A stretch of 64,000 bases of DNA from Marinobacter aromaticivorans (GTDB taxonomy: Bacteria; Pseudomonadota; Gammaproteobacteria; Pseudomonadales; Oleiphilaceae), in NCBI RefSeq assembly GCF_002806975.1, contig NZ_NIHD01000009.1, positions 95,733 to 159,732 on the forward strand. Direction: 5' to 3'. The notes under the pieces were generated by a model that saw only the letters and a list, made by a program, of their open reading frames with translations, was not told where the DNA came from and made no database searches. The position numbers and the translations under genes were made by a program. Positions 43,080 to 52,737 of this stretch are shown one piece after another (position 1 is the stretch's first letter; every line of letters starts with the position of its first letter).

Positions 43080-46000
43080 AGGCGTTTAACTTGAAAGTCA
43101 TGATTTCAGCGGCTTTGCTGGTTCTTCCCACCGCGGGTTACTCGGCAAGGCCGGATTTTGCGCAGGAGCCATTGTTTATCGGGAGCGCCGTTGCGCCTAA
43201 CCTGATGTTTATACTGGACGACTCGGGCTCTATGGGTTGGGAATACATGCCGGATGAGATAAGCGGTTACAATGGGATACAGTCAAGTCAGGGAGATCCT
43301 TATTATCAAGAAGGTAAGGATGCTTATTATCCGTTTTATTATTCTTCAAGGGTTAACAAGATTTGGTATAACCCTAGTTATACTTATGATCCACCTCTGA
43401 AAGCAGATGGTACCGGTTCCTTCCCGGACTCCTCGTACACGTCCGCCCCCATGAATGGGTATGACAGCAGTAGTAGTACTCGCGATCTTAGAACGAAGTT
43501 TTCTATTCGGGATTATAACGTGGAAGGCGGGGGATTCTATTGGGAATTTAACAGTTCGGCATCCTGCGATGTGAATCCCACCCTAAATAGCTGTTACACC
43601 TATGTTTCGGTTAACAATCTGTCTGCAAGCGAGCAGACCAACTTTGCGAATTGGTATTCTTACTACAACACCCGTGTAAAGGCTGCCAGAGCAGGTATCA
43701 GCGAGGCGTTCTACAATTTACCCACAAGTTTTCGTCTCGGCTGGGGTCGGATTAACTACGGCTCCCATACGGTTGATGGAGCCTCGGGCATTCGCGCAGT
43801 TGAGGAAGGTGTAAGGGAGTATACGTCTGATAGAAGGGAAGATTTCCTGGATTGGCTCTACGCCGCACCATCCAATGGTGGCACGCCTCTGCGTAGAGCT
43901 TTGGAGGGTGCTGGAAAATACTACGAAAAGAGTAAACGTGCCTGGGCTGATGATCCTGGCAAATCTGTAAGTGACACCAACCCAGTCAGGGAGTGCCGGC
44001 TTGCCTACACAATCCTGATGTCCGACGGTTACTATAATGGTAGTGATCCGTCTGACTCCACTATTTATCAGTCAGACGACAAAGATGGTACGGAAATAAC
44101 TAATAATCGCGGTTACTCGTTCAAGTACGCTGCGAGTGATCCTTTCAAGGATGGGCGAGGTTCATACACACTTGCAGACGTCGCTATGCATTATTGGAAA
44201 AGGGACCTGAGATCTGACATAACCAACTATGTGCCAACCTCCGAGAAAAACCCAGCGTTCTGGCAACATATGTCAACCTATACTGTGGGTCTTGGTGTTC
44301 AGGGCTCTGTTGATCCCGTCGCTGCGTTCAATGCCATCAAAGCTGGAACCTACATTGACTGGTGGGGCGGTACTTCAAATGAAAATAAAGTCAATGACAT
44401 GCTCCATGCGGCAGTTAACGGAAGAGGCGGTTTCTTCAGTGCGTCAGACCCGGAAGAATTTGCAAAAGAGCTTGCGGGTACAGTGGGGGATATTGTTGCA
44501 GAAGCGGGCTCATCTACCGCAGTTGAGTTCGACGTATCATCCTTTCAGCAGGGTGCGCTGATATTCTCGACCCAGTTTGATCCTAACGGTTGGACAGGTG
44601 ACCTGAAGGCCGCAAAGTTGGGCGGCACGGACAGCCCGGTAGTACCTAACTTCAGTGATGCAATCAAAAATGGTGATGGTTGGTCTGCACGCACAATTTT
44701 GGATAACCGTGATCTATCGAATGATGACCGTGTCATCATCACCTATGGCAATGGTGCCAAAGGTTTTCGCTGGACCAATTTATCTTCAGCGCAGAAAGAT
44801 GATCTTCGGTATGGCAGTGTAGGCGATACAGTAGCCGAGCAAAGGCTAAACTATTTGAGAGGCGACACATCTTTGGACGGAACCACAGGATGGCGCAAGC
44901 GTGGTAGCCGCCTGGGCTCAATTGTTAATTCGTCGCCCGAGTTTGTCGGTGAGCCGCGGGCAATCTGGCCAGATACAGCGCCTTTCGGCTCCGCGACAAA
45001 ACGCTTTTCTGATTTTGCCAGTAGCAAAAAAAGCCGTACACCGGTTGTTTATACTGGATCAAACGACGGCATGCTCCACGGCTTCAAAGGGACCGTGAAC
45101 GGCGGTAATGAGGTTCTCGCTTATGTGCCGGGATTTGTTTATAACTCCTCAGCCAGCAATGCCGGGCTTCATTTTCTGACAGACCCGACGTATCAGCACA
45201 GGTACTATGTGGATCTGGAAATTCGCCAACAGGATATTTTTACCAAAGGCAAAAATGCCAACGGGACGCTGACTTCAAATGAGGACTGGCGAAGCATTAT
45301 AGTGGGCGGCGGTCGCGCAGGAGCGAAAGGTATCTTTGCTCTGGATATCACCGATCCTTCGCAGTTTACTGAAGCAAACGCAGAAAAAATCGTGCTTTGG
45401 GAGTTTTCGGGCTCGGACAACGCACACATGGGCTATGTGACCCAGGCACCGATTATTGCAATGACAAAATGGGGCACAGAGACACGCTGGACCGCCTTTG
45501 TTTCCAATGGGTATAACTCGGATACTGCCAGTACAGGGTTTTTCATGCTGGATATCGAGGGTGGAATGGATGGTACCTGGGATGCAGCAGACGTTCGTTA
45601 TGTTGAGTTCGAGTCTGGCGGTGCCGGCCTTTCTCCACTAGCCGCACTGGATACCACAGGAGATTACCTGGTAGACCGGGTATACGCAGGGGATCTGGAC
45701 GGCAATCTTTGGGCAGCAAAGTTGACCAGTTCCGGCACATGGACCACAGCTTATGGAACAACTAGCTCCCCACAACCCCTTTTCACGACTAAAGCAAATC
45801 AGGCGATTACCGCTGCGCCAGTTGCAGCGGCTAACAAGACGATGCCTCGCGCCGGTAATCTACCGAACCTGATGGTATATTTTGGTACCGGTAAATACCT
45901 TGAGGCCAGTGATGTTACATCCGATGAATCACAATCTGTTTATGGTGTCTGGGATAGAGGAACTTCTGGGCTTTCTCGTAGTAATCTGGAGTCGCGCAGT

Positions 46001-46459
46001 ATCACTGAGGGAAGTTTGACTCTCCCTGATACTACAACCGCCAAAGTTCGCTATTCGACTGGTAACAAAATGGATTATACAACAGCCAAGGGCTGGTATG
46101 TTGATCTACCGACGGACGGAGAAAGAGCCGTGCTCAGTGCACAGGTTCGTGGAGAGTTTCTCTATCTGAATACCATGATTCCAGACCAGAACCCCTGTCT
46201 GGGTGGTGGCACTGGTTGGTTGATGGCGTTAGGCCTGGATGGTCTGACACCTGAGAAAAGGGCCTTCCTCAAATTTGGAGCCAAAGTCGCTGGCTACCAG
46301 AGTAGTGGCCTTCCGAATCAGTCAACTTTTTTGGGTAATTTCCGCTTCACACCTGGCAGCGACAACAAGGATCCGACTGATGTTGTTGAGGTACCACCTC
46401 TTAGTGGAGCGGTTGTCAACGCTGGACGCCGCGGTTGGAATGAGTTGATCAATGAGTAA
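43076..46459 (+). CDS. pilY1: Pilus tip adhesin / assembly protein PilY1
   Basis: A 1127-residue secreted tip protein of type IV pili for adhesion, surface sensing and pilus extension. A signal peptide MKAFNLKVMISAALLVLPTAGYSA precedes the mature chain. An N-terminal von Willebrand A-like domain has the MIDAS-type DDSGS at residues 48-52. The C-terminal beta-propeller contains VYTGSNDGMLHGFKG and VYAGDLDGNLWAAKL repeats. DTTGDYLVD (859-867) is a candidate calcium loop (D859, D863, D867). Rich in Tyr, Ser and Asn, with AT-richer codons than neighbouring housekeeping genes. Downstream genes overlap (46452 region). Confidence 0.93.
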   Translation: MKAFNLKVMISAALLVLPTAGYSARPDFAQEPLFIGSAVAPNLMFILDDSGSMGWEYMPDEISGYNGIQSSQGDPYYQEGKDAYYPFYYSSRVNKIWYNPSYTYDPPLKADGTGSFPDSSYTSAPMNGYDSSSSTRDLRTKFSIRDYNVEGGGFYWEFNSSASCDVNPTLNSCYTYVSVNNLSASEQTNFANWYSYYNTRVKAARAGISEAFYNLPTSFRLGWGRINYGSHTVDGASGIRAVEEGVREYTSDRREDFLDWLYAAPSNGGTPLRRALEGAGKYYEKSKRAWADDPGKSVSDTNPVRECRLAYTILMSDGYYNGSDPSDSTIYQSDDKDGTEITNNRGYSFKYAASDPFKDGRGSYTLADVAMHYWKRDLRSDITNYVPTSEKNPAFWQHMSTYTVGLGVQGSVDPVAAFNAIKAGTYIDWWGGTSNENKVNDMLHAAVNGRGGFFSASDPEEFAKELAGTVGDIVAEAGSSTAVEFDVSSFQQGALIFSTQFDPNGWTGDLKAAKLGGTDSPVVPNFSDAIKNGDGWSARTILDNRDLSNDDRVIITYGNGAKGFRWTNLSSAQKDDLRYGSVGDTVAEQRLNYLRGDTSLDGTTGWRKRGSRLGSIVNSSPEFVGEPRAIWPDTAPFGSATKRFSDFASSKKSRTPVVYTGSNDGMLHGFKGTVNGGNEVLAYVPGFVYNSSASNAGLHFLTDPTYQHRYYVDLEIRQQDIFTKGKNANGTLTSNEDWRSIIVGGGRAGAKGIFALDITDPSQFTEANAEKIVLWEFSGSDNAHMGYVTQAPIIAMTKWGTETRWTAFVSNGYNSDTASTGFFMLDIEGGMDGTWDAADVRYVEFESGGAGLSPLAALDTTGDYLVDRVYAGDLDGNLWAAKLTSSGTWTTAYGTTSSPQPLFTTKANQAITAAPVAAANKTMPRAGNLPNLMVYFGTGKYLEASDVTSDESQSVYGVWDRGTSGLSRSNLESRSITEGSLTLPDTTTAKVRYSTGNKMDYTTAKGWYVDLPTDGERAVLSAQVRGEFLYLNTMIPDQNPCLGGGTGWLMALGLDGLTPEKRAFLKFGAKVAGYQSSGLPNQSTFLGNFRFTPGSDNKDPTDVVEVPPLSGAVVNAGRRGWNELINE

Positions 46460-46502
46460 CGTTGAGTGCAACGACACTGGCCACACAAAGGGGAACAAAC
46501 GC

Positions 46503-46847
46503 ATGAAGATGTTGCTTTCTATTACTGCGATTGTGCTGCTTGGAGCGTGGAGCTTTGGCTCCACGGCCCAGGAGCAGACCGGTAGAGCCTCTCGGAATTT
46601 TATAGAACTAGGTGGTGAAGTAAGCGAGAGGGGCGCAGTGCTTGATGCACTTTATCCGGAAGAAATGCGATTAGTGATTGATGATAATGAATATTTTCTT
46701 GGGGGGGCGGTGACTGTTAATGGCCAAGTGATTTCAGCCAGTAGCGCGATGGCGGTTCTCCGGGAGGGCCAGCGCCTTCTGAATGTTGTTTCTGAACGCG
46801 ATGGTGATACTGGTCGTTTGGTACTGTACGGAGTCGATACGCTTTGA
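46503..46847 (+). CDS. Small secreted PilY2-like protein
   Basis: A 114-residue protein with a signal peptide [23 protein letters not shown]. The mature part, [45 protein letters not shown] in sequence, resembles a small beta domain. Position between pilY1 and pilE, and a length close to the ~115 residues of P. aeruginosa PilY2, suggest PilY2; I cannot confirm homology. Start taken at ATG 46503, with AAGGGGA upstream and a good signal peptide, rather than the in-frame ATG 46452 inside pilY1. The stop overlaps the pilE TTG start. Confidence 0.7.
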   Translation: MKMLLSITAIVLLGAWSFGSTAQEQTGRASRNFIELGGEVSERGAVLDALYPEEMRLVIDDNEYFLGGAVTVNGQVISASSAMAVLREGQRLLNVVSERDGDTGRLVLYGVDTL

Positions 46848-47272
46848 ATACTAAACTACGATCCGACAACAACCGCCGAGAGGCGGGGTTTACCTTAATA
46901 GAACTTATGATTGTCGTTGCGATTATTGGTATTATTGCTGCGATTGCATACCCATCGTATCAGGATAATGTCAGAAAGACTCGACGGGCAACGGCGCAAG
47001 CTGACTTGATGGAGCTCGCCCAGTGGATGGAAAGGCAATATGCGGGTGATTTTTCTTACCTTGAAGGTGGGAACCAGCCAACGCTGCCTTTTACTCAGTC
47101 TCCTCGCAACGGAACTGCTTTTTACAATTTCAGTTTTAATGGCACCGTGACGGCAAATGCCTTCACAGTGCAGGCAGTTCCAGCAGGCGATCAGGCCAAC
47201 GATGGCTGTGGCACATTAAGATTGACCCAGGCTGGCGTTAAAACATCAACGTCTGGATCGAATTGCTGGTAG
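46844..47272 (+). CDS. pilE: Type IV minor pilin PilE
   Basis: A 142-residue pilin-like protein with leader ...RREAG and mature [40 protein letters not shown], matching the PilE group (the fimU-operon minor pilin, not the major pilin of Neisseria). Two cysteines near the end (GCGTLRL ... SNCW) close the usual disulfide loop. The start is TTG at 46844, overlapping the previous stop (TTGA). The stop lies only 5 bases from the stop of the convergent fimT gene. Confidence 0.9.
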   Translation: MNTKLRSDNNRREAGFTLIELMIVVAIIGIIAAIAYPSYQDNVRKTRRATAQADLMELAQWMERQYAGDFSYLEGGNQPTLPFTQSPRNGTAFYNFSFNGTVTANAFTVQAVPAGDQANDGCGTLRLTQAGVKTSTSGSNCW

Positions 47273-47277
47273 AAATA

Positions 47278-47835
47278 TCAGCAACGCAGAGGTCGGCCTC
47301 GCGCGTCTTCAGGGATGCCGTCGTTATCTGTATCCCGGGCAACTCTGACACGTCCGCCCCGGCTCACGATGATCTGGCCTGCCAGTGATGCGTCTCGCGA
47401 TTTGGGGCACCACGTAATGTTGCCCAAATCACTGTGAATGAATCCGGTCGGTCTGAATTGAAAGTAGCTTCGATGGAGTGAGCGGACTATAAAGTACCCG
47501 TTGCTTGCCGGCGAAATTGTTCTGAGGAGGTTTTCGTTTGCACTCAGTTTTCTTGTGTTTCCAGAATCCACGAAAGCGTGAATCTCGCCGTTCCAATCCT
47601 TGCCACAGGCGCCATTGCCATCAAGAGGACAGACCGTGATAATTTCCCCGTGCATTACTGCGTGTTGCCGCGCAAATGCAAACACACCTATAAGGTCATG
47701 CAATGCTCCCCTTCGCTCTTGATTGTATGCAAGAATTGTGAGTGAGGGTAGTGCCACATTTATAAGTACTGCAGCAACAGCCACTACCATCATTAATTCC
47801 AGAAGCGAAAAGCCACGATTTTTGTGTGCAAACAT
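47278..47835 (-). CDS. fimT: GspH/FimT-type minor pseudopilin (FimT)
   Basis: A 185-residue pseudopilin with leader MFAHKNRG and mature FSLLELMMVVAVAAVLINVALPSL. The GspH/FimT body shows LHDLIGVFAFARQHAVMHGEIITVCPLDG, and the C-terminus includes ITWCPKSRD and a basic, Cys-ending tail (RGGRVRVARDTDNDGIPEDARGR). FimT of other species has been linked to DNA uptake, so a competence role is possible. It sits downstream of pilR on the same strand, as in P. aeruginosa (pilS-pilR-fimT). Gene name given from context and family. Confidence 0.85.
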   Translation of the reverse strand: MFAHKNRGFSLLELMMVVAVAAVLINVALPSLTILAYNQERRGALHDLIGVFAFARQHAVMHGEIITVCPLDGNGACGKDWNGEIHAFVDSGNTRKLSANENLLRTISPASNGYFIVRSLHRSYFQFRPTGFIHSDLGNITWCPKSRDASLAGQIIVSRGGRVRVARDTDNDGIPEDARGRPLRC

Positions 47836-47916
47836 TTTTTAACATCCATGTACTAGAAAAAAGTAACGAACGCATCCTGCGTATCGTCGTCCTGTTGCCT
47901 TAATATACCTCGAAAA

Positions 47917-49299
47917 TCACTCCATCCCCAACTTCTTCAACCGATACCGCAACGCCCGAAAACTGATCCCCAGCTTCTTCGCCGCTGCAGTCTTGTTCCA
48001 GCGCGTCGCCTCAAGCGCTTTCTCTATCGCCTGGCGCTCAATGGATTCGAGGTAACCTTCCAGATCAATATCTCCCTCTGGTACCAGCGTGGGGCAGGCA
48101 TCCGAGATCGCGGCGCCGCTGGCGACCTCTGATCCACCCGAGGCCATGCCATTGCCCATATGCAGGTCCGCAGCACTGATGCGGTCTGCGTCGCACAGGG
48201 TAAAAGCACGCTCAAGAATGTTCTCCAGTTCCCTCACATTGCCGGGAAAATCGTGTTCTTTCAGCCGCTCCACGGCATCGGCATTAAGCACAGCGGGGTC
48301 GCATTCATACTCGCGCGCAATCCGTTCAAGGATATGGTTGGCCAGAAGCTCGATGTCGTCCTTGCGGTCCCGGAGTGGGGGTACGGCCAGTTCGATCACG
48401 TTAATCCGGTAGAACAGATCCTGACGGAAGCCTCCGCCCTGAACCAGTTCGGCCAGGTTTTTATGAGTAGCGCTGAGCAGGCGGATATCGACCGGGATTT
48501 CTTTGGTGTCCCCCACCGGGCGCACGGCTTTTTCCTGAATGGCCCGTAGCAGTTTTACCTGCATGGCGAGAGGGAGGTCGGCTACTTCGTCCAGAAACAA
48601 CGTTCCGCCATCGGCTGAACGGAACAGCCCTTCCTTGTTGTCAACGGCGCCGGTAAAGCTGCCTTTTTTGTGACCGAAAAATTCGCTCTCCATGAGCTCG
48701 GAAGGAATGGCGCCGCAGTTAACGGCGATAAAGGGCCCATCCCGGCGCGGGCCTTGCAGGTGAATCATTCTGGCCACCAGTTCTTTGCCGCTGCCGGATT
48801 CACCGTTGATAAATACCGGTGCCTGGCTTCTCGCGAGTTTGCGGGTCTGGTTGCGCAGTTTTTTGATTTGTACGGAGTTGCCCAGTAACAGCCCGGGCTC
48901 GTCGGTGGCCGACTCCTCCTGGGATTCGGGCTGTGCCAGCTTCAGTGCACTGTTTACCAGTTCTCTGAGCCGGTTGAGCTCAACGGGTTTGGACACGAAA
49001 TCAAATGCGCCGGCTTTCAGCGATTCAATGGCGGTGTCCATGTTGCCATACGCGGTGATTACGGCAACAGGGGTGGCTGGCCGGTGCTGTTGAATCCACT
49101 GCACCAGCTCTATGCCGTTGCCATCGGGCAGGTTCATGTCTGTCAGGCATAGCTGCGGGTTATGGCTTTCCAGCAGTTTGAGAGCGCTCGTAAGATCCGG
49201 GGCAGTCAGGGTTTTAATGCCCATACGAGTCAGGGTGATTTCAAGCAGGTCCCGGATGTCCGGTTCATCATCAACAATCAGCGCAGTGTGAGTGGTCAT
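47917..49299 (-). CDS. pilR: Sigma-54-dependent response regulator PilR
   Basis: NtrC-type activator of sigma-54 promoters, in pseudomonads of the major pilin gene pilA. The 460 residues comprise a receiver domain (DD10-11, phospho-acceptor D54), an AAA+ domain with Walker A GESGSGKE, the sigma-54 contact loop GSFTGA and Walker B GGTLFLDEVADLP, and a C-terminal Fis-type helix-turn-helix (KALEATRWNKTAAAKKLGISFRALRYRLKKLG). Located 30 bases after pilS. The pilA target is not in the window. Confidence 0.95.
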   Translation of the reverse strand: MTTHTALIVDDEPDIRDLLEITLTRMGIKTLTAPDLTSALKLLESHNPQLCLTDMNLPDGNGIELVQWIQQHRPATPVAVITAYGNMDTAIESLKAGAFDFVSKPVELNRLRELVNSALKLAQPESQEESATDEPGLLLGNSVQIKKLRNQTRKLARSQAPVFINGESGSGKELVARMIHLQGPRRDGPFIAVNCGAIPSELMESEFFGHKKGSFTGAVDNKEGLFRSADGGTLFLDEVADLPLAMQVKLLRAIQEKAVRPVGDTKEIPVDIRLLSATHKNLAELVQGGGFRQDLFYRINVIELAVPPLRDRKDDIELLANHILERIAREYECDPAVLNADAVERLKEHDFPGNVRELENILERAFTLCDADRISAADLHMGNGMASGGSEVASGAAISDACPTLVPEGDIDLEGYLESIERQAIEKALEATRWNKTAAAKKLGISFRALRYRLKKLGME

Positions 49300-49329
49300 C
49301 TTGTCGTGTTGGTTCCGTGTCGGTCCATG

Positions 49330-50970
49330 TCAGATCATTCGCCCGGGGTGGGCGAAGGTTATGCGAAAGCAGCAGCCTGGCTGATCGTCTTCCACCAGAG
49401 ACAGATGGGCCTGGTTAGATTCGCACAGTTCCCTTGCCAGATAAAGCCCAAGCCCGGTACCGCCCTGGTCGGTTGTGTAAAAGGGCTCGAAAACCGAGTG
49501 GCTGGCACTTTTAGCGACGCCTGGGCCGAAGTCCCTTACGTCCACATAAGCCCGTTCACCATCAGCAGTGGCTCCGGCGCGCAGCTCGATTTTACGCACG
49601 CCACAATGCTGCTGGCTGTACCGCAGGCCGTTGTCACACAGGTTGACCAGCACCTGCTCGATCTGACTTTTATCAAATCGGGCTTCGGGTACGCCAGGTG
49701 TGATCTTGACAGCGATATCGGTTGGCGGCTTGGTTTTCTCCTGGGTTTGCAGGAAGTCGGTTTTGAATTCTTTCAGCCACGCCGCAACATCTACAAGGTC
49801 TGCATTCGCCGGTTTACGCCGTGAAAGGCTGAGCACGTTCTCCACAATGCCGTTCACGCGCCGTGAGTGGCGGCGGATAATATCCAGCATCTGCTTGTCA
49901 CCCTTATCGAGGTTGGGTGATTCTTCCAGCAGCTGGGCTGCGTGGCTTATTGCACCGAGAGGATTGCGTATCTCGTGAGCGATGCCCGCCGTCAGTCGCC
50001 CCAGGGAGGCCAGTTTCATTTGCTGCGCCTGCTGGGTCACTTTGCTCATATCCTCGATAAAAACCAGGATCTGGTCGCCACGCTTCTGGTCGAGCTGGGT
50101 AAAGTTAACCTGAAGCAGAGGCGATGTGGGTGCCGGTTGAAACGGCTCGGTGCGCTTTTCAGGATTCTTCAGCCAGGCTTCCAATCCGGCTTTCAGGGGT
50201 TGGGGAAGGGTATGGGAGCGGCTGGCTGATGGTCTCGCATCTGTTGGGGTGCCGAACAGCAATTCTTCAGCCGCGGCGTTTGCGAGGCGTAGCTGCCCGT
50301 GCCGGTCGAGCACAAGAATACCCGTGCGCATACGCTGAATGATCTGCTGGTTGATCTGCTCCAGTTCTGCAATGCTTTGCGCCCGGCTTGTGGCCAGTGC
50401 TTCGCTGCGCATCATCCGCCGGGAAATGTTCTGCAGAACAAACGCTGCGGCAAAATAGAGAATACCCAGGGAGCCCGCCCGCACGATATCGTCGCCCTGC
50501 CCATCGAGCGTCAGGGCTGCCCACCCTGAAATGCTCAAAGAGCAGATCGCCGCAAGTGCCGCGTAGAAGGTTCCCATGCGGCTGGGGGTCAGAATGTTTC
50601 CTGCCGCAACAGAGACGATAACCAGGTTGGCCAGCCCATTGGTGATACCGGTACTGGTAAACAGCAGCCCGTGCATGATCAGAATGTCCAGAAGAATGGA
50701 CAGGGTGATGTGCCGTTGCCCCGGCTGAAAACCTGCGAGAATAACCAGTGCCACAAAACAGTTCAGTGCCAGGTAACCCACCACGCCAAGCTGGTAGTAA
50801 TCAAGCAGGCGGAAACGGGTGTCAAAATTCACCGGGTCAACAAACAACAGGGCAACCAGCATCAGGCTGATCACAACCCTGTAGTGGTTGTATATTCGAA
50901 ACAGTTTTGCCTGCTGCAAACCGGGTGTTCTTTGGCCGGCGCTGACTGCGGATACCGTATCTGTCGCCAT
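49330..50970 (-). CDS. pilS: Sensor histidine kinase PilS
   Basis: Inner-membrane sensor kinase for PilR. The 546 residues have about six transmembrane helices in the first ~190 residues, a PAS domain (MRTGILVLDRHGQLRLANAAAEELLF), a dimerisation/phospho-acceptor domain with LGRLTAGIAHEIRNPLG (His332), and a catalytic domain with NLCDNGLRYS, DFGPGV and GGTGLGLYLA boxes. In Pseudomonas, PilS senses PilA in the membrane through its helices. It is divergent from nadE across 93 bases, which contain a TATAAT at 51022-51027 but no matching -35. Confidence 0.95.
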   Translation of the reverse strand: MATDTVSAVSAGQRTPGLQQAKLFRIYNHYRVVISLMLVALLFVDPVNFDTRFRLLDYYQLGVVGYLALNCFVALVILAGFQPGQRHITLSILLDILIMHGLLFTSTGITNGLANLVIVSVAAGNILTPSRMGTFYAALAAICSLSISGWAALTLDGQGDDIVRAGSLGILYFAAAFVLQNISRRMMRSEALATSRAQSIAELEQINQQIIQRMRTGILVLDRHGQLRLANAAAEELLFGTPTDARPSASRSHTLPQPLKAGLEAWLKNPEKRTEPFQPAPTSPLLQVNFTQLDQKRGDQILVFIEDMSKVTQQAQQMKLASLGRLTAGIAHEIRNPLGAISHAAQLLEESPNLDKGDKQMLDIIRRHSRRVNGIVENVLSLSRRKPANADLVDVAAWLKEFKTDFLQTQEKTKPPTDIAVKITPGVPEARFDKSQIEQVLVNLCDNGLRYSQQHCGVRKIELRAGATADGERAYVDVRDFGPGVAKSASHSVFEPFYTTDQGGTGLGLYLARELCESNQAHLSLVEDDQPGCCFRITFAHPGRMI

Positions 50971-51063
50971 GGTTTTGAGAAATCCGTTGCTGAGCGGAAG
51001 AAATCAGGGTCTGTGCGGGGTTATAATAGCCTTTTCGTGGCAATGAGTTACAGGAGCCAGTTT

Positions 51064-52728
51064 ATGTCTGTGTCCGGGAGCACCCCGTTTTCCAGTGCAT
51101 TACCCCGTAATCTGCGGGTGGTGATGGCGCAGTTGGATTTTCTTGTGGGGGATATTCCCGGCAATACTGACCGGATTATTGCTGTGGCGAAGCGTGCGCG
51201 CTCAGAGCAAGACGCAGATATCGTGGTTTTCCCGGAGCTTTGCATCACCGGTTATCCACCGGAAGACCTGCTGCTGCGCCCCAGTATGGATGTAAGAGTG
51301 AGTGAGGCCCTGGAGCGGCTGCAAGGTGCAGAGCTGGGGGCTGCAATTGTTGTCGGTGCGCCGCTTCGCAGCGGTGGCCTGTTATACAACGCAGCCGTGG
51401 TGATTGAAGGCGGCGAAATTACTGGCCGGTATTTCAAACGGTTTCCTCCGAATTACCAGGTGTTTGATGAAAAACGCTACTTTGCCGAGGCTGCGGACGC
51501 GGTTGTTGTGGAAATCTGTGGTGTGCCGGTTGGTCTTACCGTGTGTGAGGATATCTGGGCCGATGGCCCGGTTGAGGATTCCGCTGCGGCTGGCGCCCGC
51601 CTGATCATCAACCTGAACGCATCGCCCTATGACATTGATAAACAGGCCCGGCGAAAAGCACTGCTGGAGCGTAAATCCCGCGAGAACCAGGTGAGTATCG
51701 TTTACACCAATCTGGTAGGCGCGCAGGATGAGCTGGTGTTCGACGGCGGCTCAATGGTCTTTGACCACTCGGGTACTCTGGCGGTTGAGGCGCCGCAGTT
51801 TGCCGATGGGTTGTTCCCGGTGGATTTTCTGTGCGAGCGCCATTGTCAGCCTACTTCCCAGCCGCTGCCACCGGAGCCCTCTGTGGAAGCTAACGTTTAC
51901 AGCGCGCTTGTTACCGGTGTTCGGGATTATGTAAACAAAAACGGCTTCAAATCGGTGGTGCTCGGGCTTTCCGGTGGCATCGATTCTGCTGTGGCCCTGG
52001 CTGTCGCCACGGATGCGCTGGGGCCGGAACGTGTCCGTGCTGTGATGATGCCGTTTCGGTATACGTCAGACATCAGCCTTGAAGACGCAGAGGCCCAGGC
52101 TCAGGCCATGGGGGTTCAATACGATGTGTATTCCATAGAGCCCATATACGAATCCTTTATGGCGACCCTGGCAGCGCCGTTTGAGGGCACCTCGCCGGAT
52201 ACAACCGAGGAAAATCTGCAGGCCCGTATTCGCGGCGTGGTGCTCATGTCGCTGTCCAACAAGTTTGGCTCGCTGGTGCTTACAACAGGGAATAAAAGCG
52301 AGCTGGCGGTGGGGTATTCAACTCTCTATGGCGACATGGCGGGTGGTTTCGATGTGCTGAAGGATGTGCCCAAAACGCTGGTGTTCCGCCTGGCCTGGTA
52401 CCGTAACTCCGTGTCGCCGGTGATTCCTGAGCGCGTGATAACGCGGCCACCCTCGGCGGAGCTGGCTCCGGATCAGAAAGATGAGGATAACCTTCCCGGC
52501 TATGACGTGCTGGATCAGATTCTGAATTTGTACGTGGAGCGGGATTTCAGTGCAGATGCAATCATTGCCGAGGGCTTTGATCCGGCAGATGTTAACCGTC
52601 TGATTCGGCTGGTGGATATCAACGAATACAAACGCCGGCAGGCACCCATCGGGGTGCGCATTACCGAGCGCGGTTTTGGCAAGGACCGCCGCTACCCCAT
52701 TACCAGTGGCTGGAAAAGCGGCAAATAG
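51064..52728 (+). CDS. nadE: Glutamine-dependent NAD+ synthetase
   Basis: Amidates nicotinic acid adenine dinucleotide to NAD+, using glutamine as nitrogen donor. The 554 residues start with a nitrilase-like glutaminase domain (RVVMAQLDFLVGDIPGN; Glu in VVFPELCITGYPPEDLLLRP; Lys in FKRFPPNYQVFDEKRYF; Cys in GLTVCEDIW) and end with an ATP-pyrophosphatase synthetase domain (GLSGGIDSAVALAVA). Start taken at ATG 51064, because AGGAG ends 8 bases upstream; an ORF extension to 50671 runs antisense through pilS and is not real. Its stop is 9 bases from the convergent bamD stop. Confidence 0.97.
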   Translation: MSVSGSTPFSSALPRNLRVVMAQLDFLVGDIPGNTDRIIAVAKRARSEQDADIVVFPELCITGYPPEDLLLRPSMDVRVSEALERLQGAELGAAIVVGAPLRSGGLLYNAAVVIEGGEITGRYFKRFPPNYQVFDEKRYFAEAADAVVVEICGVPVGLTVCEDIWADGPVEDSAAAGARLIINLNASPYDIDKQARRKALLERKSRENQVSIVYTNLVGAQDELVFDGGSMVFDHSGTLAVEAPQFADGLFPVDFLCERHCQPTSQPLPPEPSVEANVYSALVTGVRDYVNKNGFKSVVLGLSGGIDSAVALAVATDALGPERVRAVMMPFRYTSDISLEDAEAQAQAMGVQYDVYSIEPIYESFMATLAAPFEGTSPDTTEENLQARIRGVVLMSLSNKFGSLVLTTGNKSELAVGYSTLYGDMAGGFDVLKDVPKTLVFRLAWYRNSVSPVIPERVITRPPSAELAPDQKDEDNLPGYDVLDQILNLYVERDFSADAIIAEGFDPADVNRLIRLVDINEYKRRQAPIGVRITERGFGKDRRYPITSGWKSGK

Positions 52729-52737
52729 AACGCCGGG

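Noticed and set aside
50987..51027. Full sigma-70 promoter for nadE (TTGCTG ... TATAAT)
   Set aside because: The spacing between the two hexamers is 29 bases, far too long; only the -10 is convincing.
50671..51063. N-terminal extension of nadE
   Set aside because: The extension runs antisense through pilS and lacks similarity; a ribosome-binding site sits before ATG 51064.
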